A stretch of 64,000 bases of DNA from JAJZGK01 sp035538795 (GTDB taxonomy: Bacteria > Pseudomonadota > Alphaproteobacteria > Rhodospirillales > Magnetospirillaceae): NCBI GenBank assembly GCA_035538795.1, contig DATLJS010000024.1, forward strand, positions 88,999-152,998, written 5' to 3'. A program made the translations under genes and the position numbers. Under the pieces are notes generated by a model, which saw nothing but the letters and a program-made list of their open reading frames with translations, was not told the DNA's origin and made no database searches. Below, piece after piece: positions 32,773 through 40,550 of this stretch (position 1 is its first letter; every line of letters begins with the position of its first letter).

Positions 32773-34854
32773 TCACCGGGGTATGTGATCATCGTCCCGG
32801 CGTATTGCCCCGCCATCACCACTCCCGCCGGCGCCATCCGGTTTGTCTGACCTGTGGGGCTGGCGGGCGACCTGCTGGACCGCACCACCTGCAGCACCGA
32901 CAGCTGCGCCACCTGCTGCCGCCGCACCAGCCCCATGATGCTCAATCGCCGCAGAGGCTGGGGCTGCACTGGGCATATCGAGCAGCGACATCACCCAGTC
33001 GCCCAGTTTGGTCATTGCCGCCATAGATCCACCCATCAGTGCAACAAGGATAACCATCGACAACTCAGAAAATGCCAATAGCCCCGTTACCCCGCCATAG
33101 TGCCCCGCCGTAATGACACGTACAGAGGTGTAGAAAATCTGGCAGAAAAGCCGACCCATTAGCATAAAGATCGCGTACCCAAAAACGAGGCCTAAGACAA
33201 TGCCAGCTGGTCGAATCGTCACGTCGATTAAGCTGCGCCACCACCGATCACCGCGAGCACCCATCCCCACAGTATCTTCCGTGGAAAGATGAAGGGCCGC
33301 GGCCAGTGGGGCCGCAATCACTCCGACAACCACCCGCACCAACCAGTCACAGACAAGTAACAGGCCCCAGAACATTGGTAATGCTGGGACGACATATGCC
33401 AGCCCTACGCCGGCTAATAGCAATGCCAAGACGACACCCCACACACCTGGGCTTATCGCTTCTGTGATGGCATCAAGTCCGCCGGCTATAGCCCCTAGGA
33501 TCGGGACATTTTTTATGGACCCTGCTACACCCGAAACGGCCCGCGCCCCGACATATGCGACCACGATCCCGTCGGCAGCATCGAGCAACATGTGCCCCGC
33601 GCCGGTTATCGTGGAAAATGGATTCGTCGTCGTGGTACCGCCCGTAGCCCCCATGAGGTCATATGCCTCTCGGATCCTGCTGACGTCGAGCCATGACCAA
33701 GAGCTATCCGTCGTCTGCCCGACGAGATAAGCCTCCTCCGCACTCGATGAAGTCTGCACAGCACCTCGACCGAGCTGTTTCTGCATCCACTGTTCAGCGC
33801 TCAGCATGGCGACCCGCTCGGATGTGTACACATCGCCATCCCACCATGCCCATTTCGGCTGCGAAATGGCTGGTGTAACAGCTACAGCCCCTTGCAGAGC
33901 ACCCTGGGCCTGACCGAGTGAAAACGCCCAGGCTGGTGCACCAGCCCAGCCGGTCGTGTCTGCTCCGGCCTGGTCAGACCAGGCCGCCAGATGGGACGAT
34001 AGCGCCGTACCAGCGTCGGTTTGCGCCGCCTGCATGGCCGTTCGCGCCGCCGCCATGACGCTTGCGTTATAGGCCAGAACGGCAGCATGTGCGTCATATG
34101 TCGGTGCGCCCTGGCCGCCTGGCGGCAGCGAGTATTGAGCCCAAGCATCAGCCGCCGTCTTCATTCCCTCAAGGGCATGCACTGCCGCCGCCTGCTGGGC
34201 TTGCCGCACGGGTTTTAGTGTGATTGTTATCCTACCGTCCTGTTCAGTGGTCAGCGGAAAGAGGATCGAGCCGCACTGGCCCGGCACGCCGCCGACAGCT
34301 TCATCTCCATCGGCCGAAAGAATATCTGCGGTGGCTGTGGTCGTGGCATGCAAGGTCACCGTTGCGCCGCCAGATGAGCCGGCAGAGCGATTTTGGATCG
34401 CCATGCATGACGCGATCCGCCAAAGCCCAAGGACTTCGCGTGCCGCGTCAGGAGATGGAGGAGTGGCCAGGGCCAGCCCTTTTCCCACATCCTCGGTAAC
34501 TTCGCTCCAAACATGGTCGGCGAGGCCCGCACCCGCGCGAGCAAGACCTATCACTACATCCTGCCCTGCCGTCAGCCCCAAAGGTGGCAGCGGCACCACC
34601 AACCCCATACCCATCACAAATCTGACTGGCACCCACACGCCACCGTGGTGTCCAACCCATTTTCCATGGTGAGCGTTGCGAATGATTGCTGCGAGGCTAT
34701 GCGCGATGAACAGAAGGCCCGCAATAGCCAAAACGCCTAAATTCAGGAGGTAAAGCGCTGACGTGATTACAGATTTATCACCAAAGAGAGCGTCAAGGGT
34801 TGTACTGCTCCAGGTGGTAGCGTCGAGGCTAAAGAGGCTGGACGGATCAATCAT
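32773..34854 (-). CDS. DotA/TraY family conjugation-channel membrane protein
   Basis: The 693-residue integral membrane protein has hydrophobic segments near residues 35-60, 75-100, 425-450, 465-510, 545-580 and 600-630, with a large central polar (periplasmic) region. The C-terminus is rich in Gly, Ala and Gln. The plan and motifs such as PVRFVMGMGLVVPLPPLGLTAG and the late ALPMFWGLLLVCDWLVRVV match the DotA (Legionella Dot/Icm) / TraY (IncI plasmid) family of inner-membrane pore proteins. No other channel gene lies in the element. The next two upstream genes are small membrane proteins on the same strand with overlapping ends. Confidence 0.75.
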   Translation of the reverse strand: MIDPSSLFSLDATTWSSTTLDALFGDKSVITSALYLLNLGVLAIAGLLFIAHSLAAIIRNAHHGKWVGHHGGVWVPVRFVMGMGLVVPLPPLGLTAGQDVVIGLARAGAGLADHVWSEVTEDVGKGLALATPPSPDAAREVLGLWRIASCMAIQNRSAGSSGGATVTLHATTTATADILSADGDEAVGGVPGQCGSILFPLTTEQDGRITITLKPVRQAQQAAAVHALEGMKTAADAWAQYSLPPGGQGAPTYDAHAAVLAYNASVMAAARTAMQAAQTDAGTALSSHLAAWSDQAGADTTGWAGAPAWAFSLGQAQGALQGAVAVTPAISQPKWAWWDGDVYTSERVAMLSAEQWMQKQLGRGAVQTSSSAEEAYLVGQTTDSSWSWLDVSRIREAYDLMGATGGTTTTNPFSTITGAGHMLLDAADGIVVAYVGARAVSGVAGSIKNVPILGAIAGGLDAITEAISPGVWGVVLALLLAGVGLAYVVPALPMFWGLLLVCDWLVRVVVGVIAAPLAAALHLSTEDTVGMGARGDRWWRSLIDVTIRPAGIVLGLVFGYAIFMLMGRLFCQIFYTSVRVITAGHYGGVTGLLAFSELSMVILVALMGGSMAAMTKLGDWVMSLLDMPSAAPASAAIEHHGAGAAAAGGAAVGAAGGAVQQVARQPHRSDKPDGAGGSGDGGAIRRDDDHIPR

Positions 34855-35224
34855 GATCGACCTCCTCGCACGCACTTGCGAGGCGATTATAGACGTAGGC
34901 CATCACCAGCCCAGGCAGGACCAGGAACAACACGATCCACGCCGCCACGAAAAATTTTTCATGGGACGCCCACCATCCCGCGATCGCTGCGGCAGTCAGG
35001 GTCACCACCCATCCGCCAATTTCTCGACCCAGATAGGTCCCCCGCATTGCCACCGGCTGGGGCGGAGCCTTGCCGGTCAAGAGCCCCACGATCAATCCAC
35101 GATTTTCTTTGACCAGATGGATGTCTCCGGCCACCTCGCGGCGGGCCTTACCGACGGATTGTTGTAGCTCGGCCACAGGCTTTCCTAGCTGTCGCGCCCG
35201 CCGGCGCAAGAAATTATCGCTCAT
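34847..35224 (-). CDS. Small two-segment membrane protein
   Basis: The 125-residue protein has a basic, Gln/Lys-rich cytoplasmic head (about 1-45) and a hydrophobic C-terminal half: about 70-85 (GGWVVTLTAAAIAGWW) and about 92-112. It overlaps the DotA/TraY gene by 8 bp and the preceding gene by 11 bp, so the three form one translational unit. No family is recognised; a partner role for the channel protein is inferred from coupling. Confidence 0.65.
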   Translation of the reverse strand: MSDNFLRRRARQLGKPVAELQQSVGKARREVAGDIHLVKENRGLIVGLLTGKAPPQPVAMRGTYLGREIGGWVVTLTAAAIAGWWASHEKFFVAAWIVLFLVLPGLVMAYVYNRLASACEEVDHD

Positions 35225-35486
35225 GGCTGGCCTCCGGGCTCAATGTCTCTGGGCTCACTGGGCCGCGCACCTCGCACCACCGGCCATTGTGCCAAACGAG
35301 CGGCAGCCGTGCGCGCCGCCAAATGAGCGGGATAGCATAGAGGTGCACCCCGCTGATGATTCCGAAGGTCACCATATTTTGCAGGTCGCCGGATGCGGCA
35401 GATGCCACGGAGAATGCCGACATGGCGATCACCACTCCGACGCAGAAGGTAAGTAAAGTCACATGCTTAATCGTGTTTTTCATCAT
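35214..35486 (-). CDS. Small membrane protein
   Basis: The 90-residue protein has two hydrophobic segments (about 8-30 and 37-55) and a polar tail with LPLVWHNGRWCEVRGP. The first segment ends in FSVASAASG and could be a cleaved signal. It is the first gene of the unit that ends with DotA/TraY. It could be a pilin-like, chaperone or exclusion component; the sequence does not decide. Confidence 0.6.
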   Translation of the reverse strand: MMKNTIKHVTLLTFCVGVVIAMSAFSVASAASGDLQNMVTFGIISGVHLYAIPLIWRRARLPLVWHNGRWCEVRGPVSPETLSPEASHER

Positions 35487-35690
35487 GAACCTCGTTGGGC
35501 AAAGTTGCTTTGAATGGGCCTTTGAATGGCGCGGCCATCGAGCCGCGGTAGCACTTTGCTAGGCGGGGAGGTCCACGGGTGCAGGGCAGCGCCCTGCGTA
35601 AACCCTTAAATGTCGTTGGGCCTAGAGATGCTGATTGAGGCGCGTGAAGATCGCCACGGCTGGCACCCGTGCTGCTCGCGTCCTGAAAAC

Positions 35691-36890
35691 TCATGACGGC
35701 CCCCGTTTACAAAGGGCCTGCCGGACAATTGACAGGAGGCCTGGGCGACCCTCTGTTTCAACTGCTTCAAGCAAGGCACAGCGCAAGTTTGCTCGCAGCA
35801 CGGCGCGCCACTCAGCCGCTGTCAGTCGGCCAATTTCGGTTGATCCGGAGGTCAGCAGTTCAAGCTGGTCGGCCTCGGCCAGAAGCTCTTCATCTGATTT
35901 GTCATTGAGCCCAGCCTGCGCCTTCAGACCGCGCGACCATGTGAGCTGACGTCGCCCCTTGAAAAGGCGTGCATAATCAGCCCAGAGAGCAGAGGCCTCT
36001 TCCTGGCTTAGGAGCGCGTCTGGTTTGCCGCCTGCAATAGCGAGAAGTTCCCAAATTGTGCGGCCTTTTTGGCCGTTGCGGGGTTTCTTCTCGCCAGAAA
36101 GCGCCAATTCCTCAGCCGCCCCCCATTTGGCGATGTAATCGCCTGCCCGCGCTGCTCCCTGGATGTCAAAGCCATGGTCATTGCAATCGAGTCCCTCTTT
36201 TCCAAGGGCTTTTTCCCAGGCTGTGCGCAGCCCATGGAATAGGGATAGTGCCTGCTGCTCACCAACAGCACTAACCAGCAAAAGAGTATGAAAATGCAGA
36301 TGCCATCCGTGGCGGCCATAGCTCAACTCTGTGGCAGTCACATGCCCGGCGATCTGGCCTGAGACCGCCCGCCAGTCGCGGCCTTGATGCAGACGCTGCT
36401 TCGCGCCTTTCATCCCGACGATTAGGCGGGCCAAGGTATCTTGGCGGCGATGACGACCTGTAAGTGTCAGGAGAAGGGGCATCAACCGTTGCTGCCGAGC
36501 CCACTTGAGCAAGGCATTCAGTTCATCGCGTCGCCCGGCGCTTATCCTTGGCGAGCAGCATGGGCAATGCCAAACAGAGCCACACTGCTGAAGCCCTTGA
36601 ACGGATGCCCGGCCATCAGCAGCTCTGTGGATCGAGACTGCTGATCCTGCTGGGCGACGCTGGCAGGCCGCCACCCTCTCTCCTTTGAGCAGAGTTGCTG
36701 CCGCATCAAGGAGGGCAAAGCGGGCCCGCCGCTTCTTTTTCAACTCCTCCCTGTCAACGGATTTCGCAATGATACCAAGGGGGCTGACGCCCCGGTCCTT
36801 GACCTTTTCCTCAGCCTCATGAAATGTGAATGCAGGCTGGCCGTAAGGCACGCCGGCACGTGCGGCCGTCGCCGCGCCGATGACTTCCAT
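35691..36890 (-). CDS. rep: Rolling-circle replication initiator (HUH Rep)
   Basis: The 399-residue protein contains the three Rep_1 family motifs. Motif 1 is LLLTLTGRH (about 139-147), the HUH metal motif is H197-L-H199-F-H201, and motif 3 is the nicking tyrosine Y252 in GDYIAKWG. A Cys cluster (WHCPCCSPRI, about 108-115) precedes the catalytic core. Such proteins start rolling-circle replication of small plasmids and of some integrative elements. It implies that the excised circle of this element can replicate. The 204 bp downstream (35487-35690) hold a GCAGGGC/GCCCTGC hairpin but no gene. Confidence 0.88.
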   Translation of the reverse strand: MEVIGAATAARAGVPYGQPAFTFHEAEEKVKDRGVSPLGIIAKSVDREELKKKRRARFALLDAAATLLKGERVAACQRRPAGSAVSIHRAADGRASVQGLQQCGSVWHCPCCSPRISAGRRDELNALLKWARQQRLMPLLLTLTGRHRRQDTLARLIVGMKGAKQRLHQGRDWRAVSGQIAGHVTATELSYGRHGWHLHFHTLLLVSAVGEQQALSLFHGLRTAWEKALGKEGLDCNDHGFDIQGAARAGDYIAKWGAAEELALSGEKKPRNGQKGRTIWELLAIAGGKPDALLSQEEASALWADYARLFKGRRQLTWSRGLKAQAGLNDKSDEELLAEADQLELLTSGSTEIGRLTAAEWRAVLRANLRCALLEAVETEGRPGLLSIVRQALCKRGPS

Positions 36891-36911
36891 CTGCTGGCAC
36901 AGATGAGAAGA

Positions 36912-37208
36912 TCAGCGAGCGCTGGCGGCGGCTATGCCTCTCTGAATGACAGGATGAGGGCGTCGCCCACGCTTCCCGGTCGATACCGAGGGAGGGGCGG
37001 GCGGCGGGGAGGTTTCCCCCCTGATCCAGGCCACGACCGTTTCCCGTTCGTAGAAGATCTTCCCCCCTCGTTTGTGAAAGGGGAGCTCGCTCTTAGGTAA
37101 GGTGTTGAGGAAGCCAATGCTGAAGCCGAATTCCTCGGCAACCTGGCGGCGGCTCATAAAGCCGCTATCGGGACGGGGCTGGTGAAAGACTTTGCGCGAC
37201 GCGGACAT
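36912..37208 (-). CDS. Helix-turn-helix excisionase / AlpA-like regulator
   Basis: The 98-residue protein has a MerR-like winged helix, MSRRQVAEEFGFSIGFLNTL, then PFHKRGGKIFYERETVVAWI. This is the pattern of excisionases and AlpA-type regulators. A basic, Pro-rich tail follows. The ATG at 37208 has GGAG upstream. It lies just inside attR and immediately precedes rep, so it probably controls excision direction and rep expression. Confidence 0.78.
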   Translation of the reverse strand: MSASRKVFHQPRPDSGFMSRRQVAEEFGFSIGFLNTLPKSELPFHKRGGKIFYERETVVAWIRGETSPPPAPPSVSTGKRGRRPHPVIQRGIAAASAR

Positions 37209-37473
37209 AATTCCGGCTCCATGAAAGGTCATGAAGCCTGCTGTTTGATGGAACCGCCGCAGGCACCCGGTACCAGTTATCCCGGGTCGCCAGTGATCTC
37301 CCTCTCACTGGTAAGGTCGCCCATGCTCGGCACATGGCGTTCTCAGCCGCCGGACGTCTCCGGTAAGAACCTGCCCGATGCTTTTTCCAGTCAACGCCTT
37401 GCCTGGAGCAAATGTGCATTACTCGGAAGAATGTCCTCAAAGGTGGTTGCCGTCAAGTGGCATAAGAGTGCTG

Positions 37474-37502
37474 TGGGGACAAATGGGGGACAGTGCGGGA
37501 CA
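37474..37502. promoter_or_regulatory. Right cluster of GGGACA arm-type sites
   Basis: Three tandem words TGGGGACA (37474), TGGGGGACA (37484) and TGCGGGACA (37494) repeat at about 10-bp intervals, one helical turn. They match the left cluster at 27873-27925. The rest of 37209-37587 holds no gene. Confidence 0.6.
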
Positions 37503-37560
37503 ATTTGTATGGAGCGCTATGGAGGCGGATGAAAACTTAATTGCATGAAATTAAAAGATA

Positions 37561-39264
37561 TTATATGTAGTCTCTAGGAATTAGCACGCCCTCCGAAGGC
37601 AGAGGCCACAAGTTCGAATCTTGTCGGGTGCGCCATTTCAGTACAGAACTGCGAACGCCGTTCGCCGCCGATTCTACGCTTGAAGCGGCGACGAGGCTTT
37701 GCAGCAGTTCCGATTTCGATCCCATGATACGAACCTCGTCATCGGCGACCTCGACGCGCTGGGCGAAGGCGCGCAAGTGATCCCGCCGATAGCCTCCGCC
37801 TTCCATCCGCAAGCCCGCGCGCGCGGCGGCGGAGAGCGTGTCGATCATGTCAGGTGTGATCGCGTTGCTGCCTGAGCCTGCGAGGGTCGCCTGGGTACGT
37901 TCGGCATCGGCCGTAGCCTGATCCCTGATCGCCTTCAGGTTCGCGATCCGCTCTTTCAGCCCGGCGTCGTCCAGGGCCGCTACGCCCGATTCGATCGCGT
38001 CATAGAGGCGATTGAGCCGTTGATCGGTTTCCGTGATTCGCCTGTTCAGCTCCGCTAGATGTTCGCGGCGACGCTCGGTCCGCTCCTGACGCCGATCGAG
38101 CAGGCTGGACAGAACAGTCGCCAGCCGTTCCGGCTGAAGCAGTCGTTCTTCCAGATGGTCCGCCACGAGGTCGTCGAGCTTGTCCATCGGGATCGAGCGA
38201 CCTTCGCAACCCATCTTTCCCTGCCGCGCTTTGGTCGAGCATGTGTAATAGCGATACATGCCGCCGGCGCTGCCCTTGCCGGTGCGTAGCGTCATCGCGC
38301 CGCCGCACTTCGCACAGAAGCAAATGCCGGTCAGAAGCGTGGGGCCGCTGGTGACACGCGCGGGCGTCACCATGGGATTGCGGGATTTGAGGCGGACCTG
38401 CACCGCATCGAACGTCTCACGCTCGATCAACGGCGGTACGGCCATGATCGAAACCTCATTGTCGGGCTTCTTCTCGCGGTTCTTGTGCGAGCGCGTGTTG
38501 AACCTGTGCTCGCCGATATAGGTAGTACGGGTCAGGATCGCGTGGATTTGCGCCAGACCCCAGCGCCCGCCGTCGCGGGTGAAAATGCGGCGATCGTTGA
38601 GGTGAGTTGCGATCGCCTTGACGCCCATCGGGCCTTTCGTGCCATCGCCTTCAAGAAACAATCGATAGATCAGCCGCACGGTGTCGGCGTGCAACAGGTC
38701 GATCTCCAGCTTTTTCTTGGTCTTCGATCCGCGCTGCTCCGCCGCGACGATGCGATAGCCGATCGGCGGCAGCGCGCCGTTCCAGAAACCTTGCCGGGCA
38801 TTCTCGTTCATGGCGCGCAGAACGTGCTTGGCGTTCTCCTTCGACTGGTATTCGTCGAAGAGCGCCATGATCTGGCGCATCATGACGTGCATGGGATCGT
38901 CGCCCATCTCCTGCGTGATCGAGACCAGCTTGACGCCGTTCTTCGCAAGCTTGCGGACGTAGAACTCCAGCTCGAAATGATCGCGGAAGAAGCGCGAGAA
39001 GCTATGCACCACGACGACGTCGAACGGCGCGGGTTTGGTCGTGCCGGCCTCGATCATCCGCTGGAACTCCGGGCGACGATCATTGGTCGCGGTCGCGCCG
39101 GCTTCGACGAAGGTATCGACGAGTTGGTAGCCGCGCGTGGAACAATAGGCTTCGCCCTGCTTGCGCTGGTCGGGGATGGAGATGTCGTGCTCGGCCTGCC
39201 GGGCGGTCGAGACGCGGAGGTAAAGAGCGGCGCGCTGCGCGACGGAGGCCGATAGGATGTTCAT
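37561..39264 (-). CDS. Serine site-specific recombinase (resolvase/invertase catalytic domain, zinc ribbon)
   Basis: The 567-residue protein has a resolvase catalytic domain (about 10-160) with nucleophile S19 in YLRVSTARQ, a Recombinase domain (about 180-290), a zinc beta-ribbon with CAKCGG and later Cys (about 325-375), and a coiled coil (about 395-470). It likely integrates and excises the conjugative element. Its C-terminal WRTRQDSNLWPLPSEG is the antisense translation of the tRNA att repeat, and the last ten residues come from the neighbouring mobilizable element. Its ATG overlaps the previous gene stop (ATGA). Confidence 0.9.
   Translation of the reverse strand: MNILSASVAQRAALYLRVSTARQAEHDISIPDQRKQGEAYCSTRGYQLVDTFVEAGATATNDRRPEFQRMIEAGTTKPAPFDVVVVHSFSRFFRDHFELEFYVRKLAKNGVKLVSITQEMGDDPMHVMMRQIMALFDEYQSKENAKHVLRAMNENARQGFWNGALPPIGYRIVAAEQRGSKTKKKLEIDLLHADTVRLIYRLFLEGDGTKGPMGVKAIATHLNDRRIFTRDGGRWGLAQIHAILTRTTYIGEHRFNTRSHKNREKKPDNEVSIMAVPPLIERETFDAVQVRLKSRNPMVTPARVTSGPTLLTGICFCAKCGGAMTLRTGKGSAGGMYRYYTCSTKARQGKMGCEGRSIPMDKLDDLVADHLEERLLQPERLATVLSSLLDRRQERTERRREHLAELNRRITETDQRLNRLYDAIESGVAALDDAGLKERIANLKAIRDQATADAERTQATLAGSGSNAITPDMIDTLSAAARAGLRMEGGGYRRDHLRAFAQRVEVADDEVRIMGSKSELLQSLVAASSVESAANGVRSSVLKWRTRQDSNLWPLPSEGVLIPRDYI
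37588..37635 (+). repeat. attR: 48-bp tRNA-Arg 3'-end repeat
   Basis: It is identical to 27755-27802. It ends the mobilizable element and at the same time forms the left boundary of the conjugative element. The complementary strand is read as codons near the end of the serine recombinase gene. Confidence 0.92.
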
Positions 39265-39650
39265 GGCCGGCCTCCCTTCGCTTCGCGTCGGTCGAGGATC
39301 GGAAGCTCCAGCGCTACCCGATCGCACAGCACCTTCGGCATGAGCTTCCTGCCCTTGCCAGGCTCCATGCTAACAAGGCCATAGGTGGCCATCGTCTTGA
39401 GGGTACGGGACAGGCTCGATTTGGCGCGGCCGGTGATCTGCGCCAGTTCTTCCAGCGAACTGGGCATCTGCTCGTCTATGACGCGCAGAAGCTCGCGATT
39501 GCCGTTGGAGAGCACCTGCGCGAAGGATTCGGTCGAGGTGAACCACACCTTCGGATCGTCCGCCGCCGGCTTTTCCTCGCCGCGCGCGATCCTCATGGTG
39601 CGCGCTTTCATCTCATCATAGTCGGCGATCCCGACTTTCAGGGTGGTCAT
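39261..39650 (-). CDS. Winged-helix DNA-binding protein, TumA-like antitoxin candidate
   Basis: The 129-residue protein has a helix-turn-helix core: ELLRVIDEQMPSSLEELAQITGRAKSSLSRTLKTM (split across about 53-90), then a wing (LVSMEPGKGRKLMPKVL). The pattern is that of HVO_A0114/MarR-like proteins that accompany TumE-type toxins. It overlaps both neighbours by 4 bp, so toxin candidate, regulator and recombinase are made from one message. The antitoxin role is inferred from the pairing. Confidence 0.7.
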   Translation of the reverse strand: MTTLKVGIADYDEMKARTMRIARGEEKPAADDPKVWFTSTESFAQVLSNGNRELLRVIDEQMPSSLEELAQITGRAKSSLSRTLKTMATYGLVSMEPGKGRKLMPKVLCDRVALELPILDRREAKGGRP

Positions 39651-40000
39651 AGGACGCCTCGCTCCTTCAAAACAGCGTCTACCGCCTGCCAGAATTCAGC
39701 CAGCAGCGCGGCCGCATTCTCGTAGGCGTAGGGCTTCACGGTCTGAAGGCGATGACGATGATCCATCGGCTCGCCGCGTTTGCCTCGGCCGACCGGATGG
39801 GCGTTATCGAACCCGACCAGCCGTTCGCCCGAAGGCCCGTGAAGCGTGAGCGAGTAATCAAGGCCGTGCGGCTTTTCCGGTGAAACCGGAATAAGGGTGA
39901 CGACAAACTTCACCCAATGACCGCCCTCGGGATCGACGACGAGAACTTGACCATGAAGGTCCAGCAACGTGTCGAGGCTCGGGTCACGATCCTCACTCAT
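39647..40000 (-). CDS. TumE-like toxin candidate
   Basis: The 117-residue protein has GERLVGFDNAHPV, then DHRHR and a C-terminal helix PYAYENAAALLAEFWQAVD. This succession fits the TumE (DUF6516-like) toxin family found beside a winged-helix antitoxin. It starts in ATGA overlap with the upstream gene and ends in overlap with the TumA-like gene. A post-segregational stabilising role for the element is inferred; no activity can be shown from sequence. Confidence 0.65.
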   Translation of the reverse strand: MSEDRDPSLDTLLDLHGQVLVVDPEGGHWVKFVVTLIPVSPEKPHGLDYSLTLHGPSGERLVGFDNAHPVGRGKRGEPMDHRHRLQTVKPYAYENAAALLAEFWQAVDAVLKERGVL

Positions 40001-40329
40001 GCTCTATCGTTAACATCTGATGTCAACTCATGCAAGGCTTTTGTTTCGGGCGCTGCTGTCGAGGGACCAAAAAGGCGGTCGAGCACCTCCCCGAAATACC
40101 GCTCGAAGGCATCGACCTCGGCTTCGGTGACGGGGATGCGGTCCGGCCAGTCGTCTATGGCGGTCAGACCCGGAGCACTGAGGCGATCGTCGTGGGACGA
40201 GCGTGCCGCCCTACGATGTCGCGCGCCATCCTCGACGTAATCATAGAGATCATCAGGAAGGATCATTGGTGCCGACTTGCGAGGGCGTCTCTGCCGTGAA
40301 CGTTTCGGCTTCTTCTCCACGGCACTCAC
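39997..40329 (-). CDS. Hypothetical protein of the trb operon tail
   Basis: The 110-residue product from a GTG start overlaps the DUF2274 stop (GTGA). It begins with a basic stretch (KKPKRSRQRRPRK) and continues with an acidic, helical region (VTEAEVDAFERYFGEVLDRL). A later ATG at 40266 would give 89 residues. No function is recognised. The 4-bp overlaps on both sides argue strongly for a real gene and for the longer form. Confidence 0.6.
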   Translation of the reverse strand: MSAVEKKPKRSRQRRPRKSAPMILPDDLYDYVEDGARHRRAARSSHDDRLSAPGLTAIDDWPDRIPVTEAEVDAFERYFGEVLDRLFGPSTAAPETKALHELTSDVNDRA

Positions 40330-40550
40330 CGTTCGCTTGTGCGCCGGGCTTTGGCGAAACCGCGATCGGTGGCGATGAACCGCTCCAGCATGGGGACGAT
40401 CAGGCGGACAGGATCGGCAGCGGGTTGCCCCGCCTCGCGGGCGAGGATGTCGGCATAGGCCGCGAGATCGCGATGCAGGCCGGCGGGCAGTTCCAGCGTC
40501 ACCTTGATGGGCTTGTCGTCTGCTATGGGGCCGAGTTTCAGCTTGGTCAT
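40326..40550 (-). CDS. DUF2274 domain protein
   Basis: The 74-residue protein has the DUF2274 pattern (MTKLKLGPIADDKPIKVTLELP, then AYADILAREAG and LIVPMLERFIATDRGF). The middle resembles a ribbon-helix-helix. DUF2274 genes regularly follow trbI in alphaproteobacterial conjugative elements. Its start overlaps the trbI stop by 4 bp. Confidence 0.85.
   Translation of the reverse strand: MTKLKLGPIADDKPIKVTLELPAGLHRDLAAYADILAREAGQPAADPVRLIVPMLERFIATDRGFAKARRTSER

Noticed and set aside
37474..37502. Short phased repeats considered as a CRISPR array or plasmid iterons
   Set aside because: There are only three units with about 10-bp spacing and no unique spacers. The matching cluster at the left end fits integrase arm sites better.
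39261..40000. TumE/TumA-like pair considered as a nucleotidyltransferase MNT/HEPN pair
   Set aside because: Neither protein shows the GSx10DxD motif of MNT nor the Rx4-6H motif of HEPN.
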